A stretch of 64,000 nt of DNA from G963665815 sp942492065. GTDB taxonomy: Bacteria > Cloacimonadota > Cloacimonadia > Cloacimonadales > JAIOQZ01. Of this stretch, positions 46,035 through 57,100 are shown in pieces. The stretch lies in NCBI GenBank assembly GCA_942492065.1, contig CALODV010000013.1:496001-560000 (forward strand), given 5' to 3'. The notes under the pieces are model-generated. The model saw only the letters and a list, made by a program, of their open reading frames with translations. It had not been told where the DNA came from and ran no database searches. A program made the translations under genes and the position numbers. Within the stretch, counting starts at the first letter, position 1. Each line of letters starts with the position of its first letter.

Positions 46035-47444
46035 TTACAATTCCAGCCAGTTACCACCTAAAGCTCTCAGTAATTGTGATTCTGCTGTTATAAGGTTGAA
46101 AAAAGAACTGTTAAACACTGAAATACTATTCAGTAATGTTATCTCTGATTCCTGCCATTCACTATAGGTTACAATTCCACCCTTGTATTTTGCAGTATTG
46201 GTTCTATGTACACTTTCTGCTGATCTCTTGTTAGAAAGTGCAAGAGAGTAATTTACCTCTGCTGTTTCAAGAGTTTTCAAGGCATTTTCAACATCCGAAA
46301 AAGCACTCAGAACTGTTTTTTTGTAGTTAATCAAAGCCTGTTCGTACTGCTTCTTTTTTGCTTTATAGTTGTAGATTTTAGATCCACCTGTGAAAACTGT
46401 TTGAGCTGCATTACCTCCAATAGTTCTCGCCATACTGGTTTCATCAAACAGGTCATCAAAATCCATTGATGCAAAATTCCAGGCTGCAGAAATTGATATC
46501 GATGGAAAGAAATCGGCAAAAGCTGCTCCGGCCGCCTGTCTTGCAGACTCCATTGAGTGTTCTGCACTTACTATATCTCCACGCTGTTTCAGCAGCTCTG
46601 AAGGAACTACTTTTGGTATTTCTCTCATACCTGAGTATTCATAATCTCCAACTTGAGCTGTATACTCAAATGATTCGGGAAATTCTCCCAGTAAAACAGC
46701 AAGTTTGTTTTCAAGACTTTCAAGCCCGTTCTGCGTGCCTGAAACCAACATCTTTGTATTATTATATCCCTGCTTAACAGCCTCAAATGCATTCAGCGGG
46801 AGTATACCGTCCCGATATTTCTTCTCAGCAATGTTCAGTTTATGCTGTATCTGATCCAATTTCCGCTGAGCAATTCTGACTTCTTCTGCCTGAAACTGAA
46901 TATTATAGTGAAGAACTACGGTTTGCACTATCAGCCCATTATAAATCGTTTGCAGGTCAGCTTTTGAAGCTTTATATGCTTCTTTTGCTGACAGATGAGC
47001 TGCCCTGACTTTCCCCCAGATATCCAGTTCATACTGCAAGGCTAATCCTGCAGAGTAGTTTGTAACTGTTGAATCTTTTGTAACACCAGTTGGCAGAGGT
47101 ATTTTTCTGTCTGTTTCCGAATAAGCACCGGTTGCAGCAACAGAAGGAAGCCTGCTTCCTCTTGCAGCTTTTTGCTGAGATTCCAGCATATCCAGTCTGG
47201 ATAACGCCAGCTTAAGATCAAGATTGTTTACCAGCATCTTTTCAATAGTTTCATTCAATTGATCGTCTTTGTATTTTTTCCACCATTCAGTGACAACAAG
47301 ACTGTCTCTCTCAACCATTAAAGATGCAGAATTCTCAAAACTATCAGGTATCTTGTCCTTATCAAGCGGCTTCTGTTTAAGAGGAACAAATGAACATGAT
47401 ACTGTGAGTAACAGACTGAGTGTTAAAATAACTAAACTTTTCAT
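46035..47444 (-). CDS. TolC/NodT-type outer membrane efflux lipoprotein
   Basis: 469 residues. Signal peptide with lipobox LLLTVSC (Cys17). Two OEP repeats of the TolC fold: about 60-245 (LVNNLDLKLALSRLDMLESQ) and about 260-460 (RGDIVSAEHSMESARQAAGA, FFPSISISAAWNF). This is the NodT lipoprotein subgroup of RND efflux outer-membrane channels. The ATG overlaps the RND pump stop by four bases (ATGA). With the pump and adaptor it forms one tripartite exporter. A terminator follows. Confidence 0.93.
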   Translation of the reverse strand: MKSLVILTLSLLLTVSCSFVPLKQKPLDKDKIPDSFENSASLMVERDSLVVTEWWKKYKDDQLNETIEKMLVNNLDLKLALSRLDMLESQQKAARGSRLPSVAATGAYSETDRKIPLPTGVTKDSTVTNYSAGLALQYELDIWGKVRAAHLSAKEAYKASKADLQTIYNGLIVQTVVLHYNIQFQAEEVRIAQRKLDQIQHKLNIAEKKYRDGILPLNAFEAVKQGYNNTKMLVSGTQNGLESLENKLAVLLGEFPESFEYTAQVGDYEYSGMREIPKVVPSELLKQRGDIVSAEHSMESARQAAGAAFADFFPSISISAAWNFASMDFDDLFDETSMARTIGGNAAQTVFTGGSKIYNYKAKKKQYEQALINYKKTVLSAFSDVENALKTLETAEVNYSLALSNKRSAESVHRTNTAKYKGGIVTYSEWQESEITLLNSISVFNSSFFNLITAESQLLRALGGNWLEL

Positions 47445-50400
47445 TTTACTTCCTCCTTTCCACCATCATTAATCCCGAAATATTTATGTATATCATCCAT
47501 TATCATAATACTGGAAGGTACAAAAATCAGAGTAATGGCTGTTGCGAATATAATTCCGAATCCAAGGCTGATAGCCATTGGTATCAGGAATCTTGCCTGC
47601 ATGCTGGTTTCAACAATCATCGGCATAAGCCCAAGGAACGTCGTCAGGGAAGTCAGCAGAATAGGACGAAATCTTCTTTGAGCAGCAGATACAACGGCAT
47701 CCCACATTGTAAATCCATTTTCCCTGTATTGGATATTAACAAAGTCAACAAGTACAAGAGAGTCATTTACCACCACTCCTGACAGAGCTACAATACCCAA
47801 AGCACTGATAAAGGAAAGCTGGTAGCCCATTATGATGTGCCCCAGTACAGCTCCAACAATGCCAAACGGAATTGCAGTCATAACAATTAAAGGCTGTGAA
47901 TAAGACTTAAATGGAATTGCCAGCAGCATATATATTATAAACACAGCTACGATAAATCCCTTTCCCAAAGAAGCCATGGAACGTTTCTGTTCCTTCTGTG
48001 CTCCACCCTTGGTGATTCTTACATCCCGGTATTTCTCATTCAGACCTTTTTTGATTCTTTTTACAAGGTCTCTGTTTATCTCATTCGGATTAGCTTTGTT
48101 TTCATCCACATCCGCAGTTATCGAAATAATTCTGGCTCTGTCCAGACGATTAATTGAAGAATATCCTCTACCATATCTTACTTCTGCGATATCTGAAAAA
48201 GGTACATTCTTTCCTGAAGGTGTTCTGATCAGCATTGCCTCAATATCCCCCAAAGAATTTCTTTCTTCTTCGGGATATCTGACTACAACTGAAACTTCGT
48301 CTCGACCACGCTGTATTTTCATGACTTCATCACCGTAAAAGGCTTGTCTCACCTGCATTGCCAGGTCGGATACAGTTAAACCCAACGTTCTGGCACTGTC
48401 TTTCAGCTTGAATTTCAACTCGTATTTACCTTCTTCAAGGTCATCTTTAATATCCTTTACTCCATCATACTCTGCTACCAGAGACTTAACCCAGTTAACA
48501 GCGCTATTAAGTTCTTCCGAATCCGATGACGATAACTGCATTTCTATATCATTCCCTGCCGACATTATTGAACTTTGATATTCCAGAGATTTTATACCGG
48601 GAATATCACCGGCAAGCTCACGCCAGCGATTCATCACTTCGGAAGTAGAGAATTTTCTTATTTCAGGATCAACCAGTTCGATATTTATTTCTGCCACAGA
48701 AGGATTTATTGAGCTTCCACCAGATCTATTCGGACCTCTTCTGACCCCCGGCTGCTGCCCTATAATGGAAAACACATGCTCGTATACTTTACCATTTTCA
48801 CTGCGATCCACAAAGTCTTCTTTTGCTATATCTGCCGCATTCTCGAGTTGCTTGATTACTTCCAGAGTCCTCTCGTATGGAGTTCCAACTGGCATCTCTA
48901 ATCTGGCGAACATGTTGTCACCTTCGACGGACGGCATGAAATTAAACTTAATATACCCACCTGCAAACATGCCTAAACTGAAAAGCAGAATAAAAATACT
49001 GGTTGCAATTGTTATATACCTGTTTCTCAAACATTTTTCCAGAAATCGGGCGAATGGTCCTGTTATAAACCTGCCAAGATAGTAATCAACAGTCTTACTG
49101 ATCTTTCCAAATACTTTGACAACAGGATTAACCTTTGATTCCGGCTTAAGGTGAGACAGGTGAGTAGGTAGAATAAACAGTGATTCATAAAGAGAAAATA
49201 AGAGAACAGAAACTACTACTACCGGAATATTTGACATCATCTGCCCCATTCTCCCTTCCACGAAAGCCAGTGGAGCAAACGCTGCTACAGTCGTCAAGAC
49301 GGCATATACAACAGGAGTAGCGACTTTAAATGTACCAATTTTAGCTGATTTAACTGCTTCATAGTTTTTCGTCCGAAAAGTCATAATATTCTCAGAAACA
49401 ACTATAGCATCATCAACAACAATACCCAGCACAGTGATAAATGCGAAAAGCGAAATCATATTGATAGACACGCCTAAAAGGTTCATTGTAGTAAATCCCC
49501 CCATAAACGAGATAATGATTCCCATACTAACCCAGAAAGCAAGTCTTACATCCAGAAACAAGGTCAGCGATATAACAACCAGAATCAAACCGTAAACTGC
49601 ATTCTTAGTAAGCAAATTAATCCGCTGCTTTAAGAGTTTTGAATCATCCTGCCAATAGGATATCCGAACACCCTCGGGCATCAATTTTTCATTTTCCTTT
49701 ATGTATTTTTTCACAGCTTCGGCAACATCCAGCGCACCTTCATCTCCAGTCCTGTAGACAGTTAAAAGCTTTGTCGGCATCGAATCAAATTGAGAATAAA
49801 GCTCAGAATCCTCGAAACCGTCTTTGACTAATGCAATATCCTTAACTCTCACATGATTACCATTGGGTGAAGTTTTTACTATTATGTCTTCGTAATCTTC
49901 CCTCGTCAGACCCAATGCTTTTGTACGAAGGAGAATATCTCCATCCACTGTCTCAAGTTTTCCTCCCGGTAAATCCAAACTAGATGCTTTCACAGCGGAA
50001 GAAATCTGGGCAATAGTTAGTCCATACGATTCCAGTTTATCTCGAGAAACCTCAATAGACAGTTCGTAGTTTTTTACTCCGCTTAAACCAACCTGAGAAA
50101 TCTGAGGTAATTCCTGCAGTTCATCTTTAATTCTTTCAGTAAGCTTTGTGTGAGTGTATTCGTCAATATTTCCGGAGACAGCCAGTTGTATAACCTGTGA
50201 AGATCTGGTATCTACTTTTACAACAGGATCTTCAGCATTTTCCGGTAATGTACTCAAACGGTCTATCTCTGTTTGAACTCTATCCTTTACCAGATTAACA
50301 TCTTCCCCATATTCGATTTCAATATTGACAAGTCCCATATTTTCGGAAGCAATACTTGTTAATTCTCTAACTCCATCAACTCCTGCAACTGCTTCTTCCA

Positions 50401-50602
50401 CACGAGACACAACTGAGCTTTCAACTTCATCCGGGGATGCTCCTTTATATACGACTTCAATGCTGATTCTATCAAGATCGATTTCCGGGAAGACTTCCTG
50501 TTTGATCGAAGTAACAGAAAAAATCCCGGTGAATACAATCAGAACCATTATAAGGTTGGTTGTCACATGATTATCAACCATCCAGGCTATTATCTTTTTC
50601 AT
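47441..50602 (-). CDS. RND efflux pump inner-membrane transporter (AcrB/HAE1-like)
   Basis: 1053 residues, normal for HAE-RND pumps. Twelve membrane helices in two sets of six, separated by two large periplasmic loops. The proton-relay helix 4 carries two Asp (LGIVVDDAIVVSEN, about 400). The usual helix pattern (GVVVNDSLVLVDFVN near 955) is in the second half. The N terminus matches (MVDNHVTTNLIMVLIVFTGI). It exports drugs or other small molecules using proton motive force; the substrate cannot be told. The operon is marR, adaptor, pump, outer-membrane channel. Confidence 0.95.
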   Translation of the reverse strand: MKKIIAWMVDNHVTTNLIMVLIVFTGIFSVTSIKQEVFPEIDLDRISIEVVYKGASPDEVESSVVSRVEEAVAGVDGVRELTSIASENMGLVNIEIEYGEDVNLVKDRVQTEIDRLSTLPENAEDPVVKVDTRSSQVIQLAVSGNIDEYTHTKLTERIKDELQELPQISQVGLSGVKNYELSIEVSRDKLESYGLTIAQISSAVKASSLDLPGGKLETVDGDILLRTKALGLTREDYEDIIVKTSPNGNHVRVKDIALVKDGFEDSELYSQFDSMPTKLLTVYRTGDEGALDVAEAVKKYIKENEKLMPEGVRISYWQDDSKLLKQRINLLTKNAVYGLILVVISLTLFLDVRLAFWVSMGIIISFMGGFTTMNLLGVSINMISLFAFITVLGIVVDDAIVVSENIMTFRTKNYEAVKSAKIGTFKVATPVVYAVLTTVAAFAPLAFVEGRMGQMMSNIPVVVVSVLLFSLYESLFILPTHLSHLKPESKVNPVVKVFGKISKTVDYYLGRFITGPFARFLEKCLRNRYITIATSIFILLFSLGMFAGGYIKFNFMPSVEGDNMFARLEMPVGTPYERTLEVIKQLENAADIAKEDFVDRSENGKVYEHVFSIIGQQPGVRRGPNRSGGSSINPSVAEINIELVDPEIRKFSTSEVMNRWRELAGDIPGIKSLEYQSSIMSAGNDIEMQLSSSDSEELNSAVNWVKSLVAEYDGVKDIKDDLEEGKYELKFKLKDSARTLGLTVSDLAMQVRQAFYGDEVMKIQRGRDEVSVVVRYPEEERNSLGDIEAMLIRTPSGKNVPFSDIAEVRYGRGYSSINRLDRARIISITADVDENKANPNEINRDLVKRIKKGLNEKYRDVRITKGGAQKEQKRSMASLGKGFIVAVFIIYMLLAIPFKSYSQPLIVMTAIPFGIVGAVLGHIIMGYQLSFISALGIVALSGVVVNDSLVLVDFVNIQYRENGFTMWDAVVSAAQRRFRPILLTSLTTFLGLMPMIVETSMQARFLIPMAISLGFGIIFATAITLIFVPSSIMIMDDIHKYFGINDGGKEEVK

Positions 50603-50616
50603 GCTCTTTCCCCCGG

Positions 50617-51738
50617 TTATTTCTCTTTAATTCTTACGAGCATTCCCTGAGTCGCAACTTCAAGTGAACTTGTAACAACCTTATCTGTCTCACTAAGTCC
50701 AGACTCTATAATTGCAGCCTCATCCGAGAATTTAAGAACTCGTACTTTCTTGAAACTGATCTTATTATCAACAACAGTTAATACTGTATTATCTGCTTTA
50801 ACAAAATGGCGGGGAAGTACAATAACTCCTTCAACCTTGCGTCCTGAAATCTCTGCATTAACAAATAGTCCAAACGGTAATCCTACTTCTTCAGAATAAG
50901 GATTATGTACTTCAAGAACCAGATTTGTCATTCTACTGCTGTTATCTACAGCTGCTTCCTTCCTGACAAGATGTGCATCCCATTGTTTCTCCTCCCCAAG
51001 ATATTCTGCTTTTAATACTGCTTTACCAGTGAAGCTGCTCTTAAGCCATTTCAGTTCTGCATTTTTAACAGGTACATTAATGATTGCCGTTTCTGTTCCA
51101 TAGATCATAGAAAGAGCAGTTCCTGCCCCTACAAACTGCCCTATGTTCACATTGCGACTAATCACAATACCATCAAATGGTGCTTTGGTTTTTGTTCTTT
51201 CAAGGTTAAGCTCTGCAAGTTCCAGGTTTGCCTCAGCTGATTTGTAGTTAGCTTCAGCAATTTTCAGTTGGGGAATCCTCAAAGTCATGGAATCTGGTTC
51301 TATACCCGGATTCTGTTTGCTAAACTCTTCCCATTCAATAGCGGCGATATCATAGTTCCTCTGTTCAGTTTTCAATAACATTTTTTGTTGTAAAAGCTGA
51401 GCTTTGGCTGATTTCAATCTCAGCTCATAATCAGTAGGATCTATTTGAAAAAGGATTTCACCTTCAGTGAACTTCATACCTGTTTTCATATTATCTGAAA
51501 CGTTAACTATCTTACCTGAAACTTCCGATATGAGATTAACTGATACATCAGGTGTGACTGTGCCGTTTCCATTGATTTTTATCGTTCTTGTTTTTACCGG
51601 AAAATTTCTTACCTGAACCAAGGGAGCTTTCACTTTACTTTCTTTCTTCTGTGGTTTCTTTTTAATAATTCTGAGCCCTATTACAAGTAGAATACCAGCC
51701 AGAATAATTACTGTGGGAATAAATATCTTTTTAAACAT
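50617..51738 (-). CDS. RND efflux membrane fusion (adaptor) protein
   Basis: 373 residues from the ATG at 51738. The frame extends 10 codons upstream, but AAGGAG is correctly spaced for 51738. N-terminal membrane anchor (about 6-25: TVIILAGILLVIGL), then a barrel-sandwich half (GNGTVTPDVSVNLISEVSG), coiled coil (about 100-185), the second half (TKAPFDGIVISRNVNIGQFV) and a C-terminal beta barrel. It links pump and channel. One base separates it from the marR stop. Confidence 0.93.
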   Translation of the reverse strand: MFKKIFIPTVIILAGILLVIGLRIIKKKPQKKESKVKAPLVQVRNFPVKTRTIKINGNGTVTPDVSVNLISEVSGKIVNVSDNMKTGMKFTEGEILFQIDPTDYELRLKSAKAQLLQQKMLLKTEQRNYDIAAIEWEEFSKQNPGIEPDSMTLRIPQLKIAEANYKSAEANLELAELNLERTKTKAPFDGIVISRNVNIGQFVGAGTALSMIYGTETAIINVPVKNAELKWLKSSFTGKAVLKAEYLGEEKQWDAHLVRKEAAVDNSSRMTNLVLEVHNPYSEEVGLPFGLFVNAEISGRKVEGVIVLPRHFVKADNTVLTVVDNKISFKKVRVLKFSDEAAIIESGLSETDKVVTSSLEVATQGMLVRIKEK

Positions 51739-51739
51739 T

Positions 51740-52276
51740 TTATTTCTCCTTAAACTCATATTTCTCAAAAGTCAGTTTATCAAGTTGGTCTTCCAGTTTT
51801 GCAATTGCCTTTATAATAATCTCTGCCTCTTTTTCGTCCAGTACTTCCAGCAATCCTGCCACCTTATGAATATGGTGAGGGAACACCTGCCTGAACATAT
51901 CAACTCCCTTTTCTGTGAGCCGTATGAAGATCTTTCGTCTATCTTTTGCTTTATCAGTATATCGCTCTACTATCTCAACTTTTTCAAGACCATCAATTAA
52001 TCCTGTCACCGTGCTCTTTGTTACGCACAGCATATTAGCCAGAGTAGACAGATCGGAATCATTCTGGTTTCTGCGAAAATATAAGAACGCTAATATATGA
52101 AACTTACTTTTGGTCAGACCATACCGTCCAAAATGTTTCTCCATTATTGTTATTAGGTGCTGGCTGAACATGAGTATCTTGAACAATACTTCCACATCTC
52201 TTGTTTCCGTACCCGGAAACTCAGACTGTATTGATTTTACCGTTTCCATTGCCGGTAAAGCAATTTTCTTTAACAT
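51740..52276 (-). CDS. MarR-family transcriptional regulator of the efflux operon
   Basis: 178 residues from the ATG at 52276. A winged-helix domain covers about 35-150: LTKSKFHILAFLYFR, the recognition helix LANMLCVTKSTVTGLIDGLE, and the wing DKAKDRRKIFIRLTEKG. The longer frame starts with a TTG at 52336 or an ATG at 52309, but both are at or upstream of the predicted promoter -10 box, so the ATG at 52276 with its GGAG site is chosen. It probably represses its own operon (marR-adaptor-pump-channel) and is released by a small ligand, as is usual for the family. Confidence 0.9.
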   Translation of the reverse strand: MLKKIALPAMETVKSIQSEFPGTETRDVEVLFKILMFSQHLITIMEKHFGRYGLTKSKFHILAFLYFRRNQNDSDLSTLANMLCVTKSTVTGLIDGLEKVEIVERYTDKAKDRRKIFIRLTEKGVDMFRQVFPHHIHKVAGLLEVLDEKEAEIIIKAIAKLEDQLDKLTFEKYEFKEK

Positions 52277-52307
52277 ATCTATCTCCTGATTTTTTTCATT
52301 AGAATCC

Positions 52308-52336
52308 ATATAGTTTGTATCCTTACTATTAGTCAA
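52308..52336 (-). promoter_or_regulatory. Promoter with embedded MarR-type operator
   Basis: On the minus strand TTGACT (52336-52331), exactly 17 bases, CTATAT (52313-52308). Between and overlapping the -10 lies the quasi-palindrome ATAGTTTGTATCCTTACTAT (52310-52329), with 5-bp perfect arms and partial inner symmetry, the size of a MarR site. A repressor bound there would block RNA polymerase. Confidence 0.6.
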
Positions 52337-52474
52337 CTTAATTTTCTATCACTTACAATACAAGCTAATGATTTTGACAGAATTGCAAATTTTTTTCGAT
52401 TGTTTATCAGTATTATTAAAGGTGCTCAGCTACAGATAATGCCAGAATATTCTGGAAGACATAAGAAATTTTTC

Positions 52475-52498
52475 ATAAAAACTGAGTGGAATCAGTTT
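52475..52498 (-). terminator. Candidate terminator after the lipocalin gene
   Basis: AAACTGA / TCAGTTT 7-bp stem, 6-base loop, then TT and ATG on the minus strand; about 36 bases after the lipocalin stop. The T run is short. Confidence 0.5.
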
Positions 52499-52533
52499 AT
52501 GGAAATCATAAAAGTCTATTCCCATAGCAATCT

Positions 52534-53061
52534 TCATTGTTTTATAAAAAGAAGTTTTTCAGGATCATAACCTCTGTGAACGATCTTCTCAATGATGTCA
52601 CTCAATATATTTTCCGGTAATTCCGAACTCCTAGACAGAATCCAGAGATATTTGTCAGAACTGCTTCCCACCACAGCCCATTTGTAATCTTCATCCAGTT
52701 CCAGAACCAGGTAATCAGCATAGAAAAAAGCAAAGAATGATACTTTCAGGTGTGCAGGTTGAGATTTATCCGGTATCTTAGCTTTACCAACGGCTTCCTT
52801 TTTTTCTCCTGAATTACTGTCATAACCTGTGTTTAGTACTTTGATTTTTCCATCCTCTCTCAGAGAGTACTCAGCCGTTACTCTTTCCAGCCCCTTTTCG
52901 AATCTGTTATCGAAACGTGCTATCTCATACCACTTTCCAAGATACTTGTCAAGTTCAAGATTCTTCACTATTGTTTTATCAATACCAGAACTATCTCTAC
53001 AAGCGACTACCAATATTAGAATCATTCCTGTAATTACTGTCATCAGCATATTTTTTTTCAT
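52534..53061 (-). CDS. blc: Bacterial lipocalin (Blc-type lipoprotein)
   Basis: 175 residues. Signal peptide with lipobox LVVAC (Cys21). The lipocalin signature LDKYLGKWYEIARFDNRFEK (about 37-56), with GLERVTAEYSLREDGKIKVL following, is very close to E. coli Blc. The second motif is YKWAVVGSSSDKYLWILSRS. It is anchored in the outer membrane and binds lysophospholipids or fatty acids, aiding membrane maintenance. The ATG directly follows the DUF523/DUF1722 stop (TAAATG), so the genes are coupled. Confidence 0.93.
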   Translation of the reverse strand: MKKNMLMTVITGMILILVVACRDSSGIDKTIVKNLELDKYLGKWYEIARFDNRFEKGLERVTAEYSLREDGKIKVLNTGYDSNSGEKKEAVGKAKIPDKSQPAHLKVSFFAFFYADYLVLELDEDYKWAVVGSSSDKYLWILSRSSELPENILSDIIEKIVHRGYDPEKLLFIKQ

Positions 53062-54006
53062 TTATTTCCCCGAATCAAACTTGTTAATCAGACTTTGTGG
53101 AAAAGGTTCGAAGAAAGACTGAATTAGCAGATATTCCTGATCAAACCTTAAGCTCCAGGATTTCAAGATCGATGTTAAAGCAGACAATGGAAGCATATCA
53201 TTATTATACATTTCAACCTGAGACAAAAAATGTGTTTTTTCCACAGGTTTGAGATTTTTAGAGAAATACCCGAAAATATGCTGAACTACATTAATAATTG
53301 AACCTGTTCTCGGCTTTTTTCTCAATATCGCATATAGGACTGATCGGTAGTCCCGGAAAACAGTGTCTAAAGGCTTTTTGTCGTGATTAGCCACTATCTT
53401 TCCTGCCAACTTAAGCTGGTGCTGATTGTAAGTCATGAACAGGTACTTATTAGCTGAATGAAATTCCACAAGACTCTTCATACTCTTGGGAGTGTTATCG
53501 AACTTATTAATAACAAACAACTTTGTCAAAAAATGTTCTCTGATTTGACGATTAGTCAATCGACCTTCATCTTCCACAGCGAGATGAGAAAATTTCTCTA
53601 TTACAGCTTCCCCGAATTTCCCTTTTGATTTCCTGCTCACAGCCATAGCCTTACCTGGCTTTTTGTACAATTTTACTTCTCGTACACCGCAAGACGGAGA
53701 CCGACTCTTCAGGATAAAACCATGAATATTTTTGAGTTCGGTAAAGAACTTTCCTGAAAATTCGTTTATTTTATCCGTATAATCATAGCCTGATTTTGAA
53801 TCAGCCAGAATTGTTCCGTTCTCTTTACTTATAAGCCGCAATGCATTTCTTGGGATTGACAGCCCCAGTTCAACTTCAGGACAAACAGGGATAAAATCTA
53901 CATGATCTGCAAGCATTTTTACAATACTGCTGGATATCATTGAACCGTCGTATCGGCATGCAGCAAACTCTATACATCTACTTATTACAACTTTAGGCTT
54001 ATTCAT
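53062..54006 (-). CDS. DUF523/DUF1722 (YbgA-like) protein
   Basis: 314 residues from the ATG at 54006, chosen over a 14-codon longer frame because AAGGA lies six bases upstream. The N-terminal DUF523 part (about 1-150) has ISRCIEFAACRYDGSMI and SRSPSCGVREVKLYK. The DUF1722 part (about 185-305) has REHFLTKLFVI, LVEFHSANKYLFMTYNQ and HIFGYFSKNLKP. The family is often near photolyase and lipocalin genes; the E. coli member is YbgA. Its biochemical role is not established. Several conserved Cys suggest a metal or cluster site, which is inference. Cotranscribed with the lipocalin. Confidence 0.85.
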   Translation of the reverse strand: MNKPKVVISRCIEFAACRYDGSMISSSIVKMLADHVDFIPVCPEVELGLSIPRNALRLISKENGTILADSKSGYDYTDKINEFSGKFFTELKNIHGFILKSRSPSCGVREVKLYKKPGKAMAVSRKSKGKFGEAVIEKFSHLAVEDEGRLTNRQIREHFLTKLFVINKFDNTPKSMKSLVEFHSANKYLFMTYNQHQLKLAGKIVANHDKKPLDTVFRDYRSVLYAILRKKPRTGSIINVVQHIFGYFSKNLKPVEKTHFLSQVEMYNNDMLPLSALTSILKSWSLRFDQEYLLIQSFFEPFPQSLINKFDSGK

Positions 54007-54114
54007 CTTGATTCCTTTATAAATAAAATCTGACAGTCTATAGATCATTTTAAAACAAGGGGCTGGAATAGCCCCTTGCTCAGTCTTTGGATTGTACGTA
54101 ATCTAAAAACAACA

Positions 54115-57100
54115 CTACTTAAGCAGCGTCATTTTAGAAATTCTTTTATAATTCCCGCATTTCATTATCACAAAGTAGATACCACTGGATACAGATCGTT
54201 TTCTATCATCCTTTCCACTCCATACAACCTTATGATAACCTGCCGGTTGGGCTTGATCTACAAGAGTAATAACTTTCTGTCCCTTCAGATTATAAACTGA
54301 CAGACTTACATGCGCATTATCATTTTCTTTTGAAACGGAATAGTTCAAGGTTGTCTCGGGATTGAACGGATTAGGATAATTTCCTGCGAACTCTGTTATT
54401 TTAGGAATAACCTCATTATCCGGAATTCCCACAATTTCAACATCGACAGTATCACTACCAATTGACTCATACATTCCATAAACAGCTGTTATATAGTACT
54501 GACTTGTACCAAGCTGAATATCCAGATCATTGTAAACTCTTACACCTAATGGTACTTCTCCGATCTGCTGACTATCCTTGTAGACTCTGTATCCGGAGTG
54601 GAACGGTTCTACATTACAGTCTTCAGGGAAATCAGGAAGTTCCCAGATAAGAGTTACAGCACTCTGAAGTATCTCGTATTGAAGTCCTGCTGGAGGAACA
54701 AAGTTTCTTGGTCTTATACACATAAATACAGGATCTGATCGTGGAGATTCAATCACTTGAACATTCAGTGAATACTTTGCAGTAACCCAGAACATGTGAG
54801 TTCCTGTTGGTAAATCATCAACTATCAATTGCAGTGAATCCGGATCGTTGGTTTCACCAATCATGTTTGTGCTGGTGTCCATATAAATTCTGTATCCGCT
54901 TAAAATTTGACCTTCACCAATTGTTGAAGGTCTGCGCCATGATAAGCTGGCTCCGAACATATTATAACTATCTACTCCCAGATATTCAGGAGGATAATAT
55001 CCGTTAAAATCAATTTCAGTAGTGATTGTTTCAGAATTAGGTGATTCACCACCATGATACAATGCAGTCACGTAATAGTCATAATTTCCGTTTGCAAGTT
55101 GTGTATCCAGATAGTAAGTATCCGTTATCATTGCAGGATTAACCTGTACACTGTCTCTATAGATATTGTAGCCCAGAAGCTCCCTTTCTGTTATTCTTAC
55201 ATCCAACTGATCGACCATTCCGACAACAGCTCTCATAATGAAGTTACCGTCAGTCTGAACTTCCCAGTCTTCACCATCCATTTTGGCATAAGACATGTTG
55301 GCCGGCTGGTCTGTGTCTTTAGCAACTGTGAATGAGTTATCAGAGTTCCATCTGACTACAACATAAAAGTCCTCATCAGTTACAGTATTGACTCCTTCCT
55401 GAGGATAAGCAGTCAGCCATTGTCCTGAGTATGAATTGGATGTTGCATAGATTGTATCTGTGAATATGGGGTTAACCAGATCAGGATTTCCATTACCATC
55501 ATCAGGGCAAACAGAAGCGATTATCTGCTCCTGATCATTCAGTCTAAGTCTGGCAAAGATTTTTGCTCTCTTAATATCAACAGATATAGTGTTGGCAAAC
55601 TTGATAGCGTAATACTCATTTCCGGTAGCGACTCCCGGCCATATCCAAATATTTGGTTGACCGTCATCATGTCTGTATTCACTGAGGGAAGGGTCACGAG
55701 GTTCTGACCATGAAAGGAACACGTTGTTGTATCTCTGAATATTAGCAATGAGGTCTACAGGAGCGATTATCTGATCAGTAACCGGTGCCAGCATAAAATC
55801 TGCCTGAGTTATAGCATTATCTACGATTGTCACATATCTGCTGTCAGAATAATAGTCATCAGCTGTACATGTTACAAGGTAGTGATTAGTGTAAATATAT
55901 ATAGAGTATTGTCCAAGTGAGTCAGTTGTGGCAACCGAATCACCGATTGTGACTTCTGCTCCTTCTATAGGCAGGTTGGTTTGTATATCTGTAACTGTAC
56001 CGTTCAGTGTTCCTGCCGGTACATGAACCCTCAATGGGATTGTGTATTCTATTATTTGATCATCTGCTATTGTTAATGTGGAATCACTGATAAAAGTATC
56101 ATATCCAATTTTACTGCATCTTACAATATGGTCTCCCGGAGGAACAGATAAGCTGTATAAGCCATTTTGTCCGGAAACAACCTGTACTCCACCAATTTCA
56201 ACAGTAGCTCCAATAATTCTGTTACCGCTGCCTGAGTTGTAAACATATCCTGAGATTGTTCCAGCAGGTGGAATCATAGTCATAGTGAATGAATAATTCT
56301 GCACTGTTCTGGCTTCTATATGAACCGGATCAGCACTTGAATAGTCATAGTAATCCTCAACCATCGCAGTTAATTGGTATTCACCGTGAGATGCATCAAG
56401 TGTGTAAAAACCTGTAGTGTCTGAAACAGCACTGCTTCCATTCAGATTAACTGTAACATTGCTGATAGGAAGCCCTGTGTCAGCATCTGTGATAATACCC
56501 TGTAGAGTTCCAATCCTGTCTGTATTTACTGACACAGAATATGTATCTGAAGGCTGACTTGTGCCTTCTTCATACACTGCTATCACATAATAGTCATACA
56601 AACCGTTTGTTAATCCCTGATCAAGATAGCGTGGTAACAGCACGGGTTCTGTGTTTATTTGTAATCCGTCTCTGTATATATCGTATGTAAGAAGATCCCT
56701 GCCTGTTAACAATCCCTGAGCATTATCTATAGTGTGCTCAAGAGGATATCTTGTTACAGAATTATTGAAGGTAACGAAGGTTGAAGCTCTGTTAAATGTA
56801 GAGTTCTGTCTTGTTACAACTTCCGGCATATCAGTTTCATAACTGCCAATCAACTCAAAGCAGAAATCTTTTTCTGCATCCGTGGAAAATGGTGGCTCAA
56901 GTGCAATCCAGTCTGTCCCCATTGCATATTGTCCACCCGGATTTTTCCATAAACCAGGTGTTTGATTATACAGGTATGGAGTCACCACAGCAAATGCCTG
57001 AGCTCCTGTTGCATTCCAGTCAACAACCGCTTGATATGAGACCCAGTACGTTCCGGCACTAAGATAGGTGTTAAGAGGAAAATCAACTGTATAAGTATTA

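Noticed and set aside
46466..46777. Plus-strand frames inside the giant genes, pump and channel genes
   Set aside because: They are antisense shadows of strongly supported genes and show no family motif.
51740..52336. MarR start at 52336 or 52309
   Set aside because: The first is a TTG inside the -35 box and the second lies at the -10 box, both upstream of the expected transcript.
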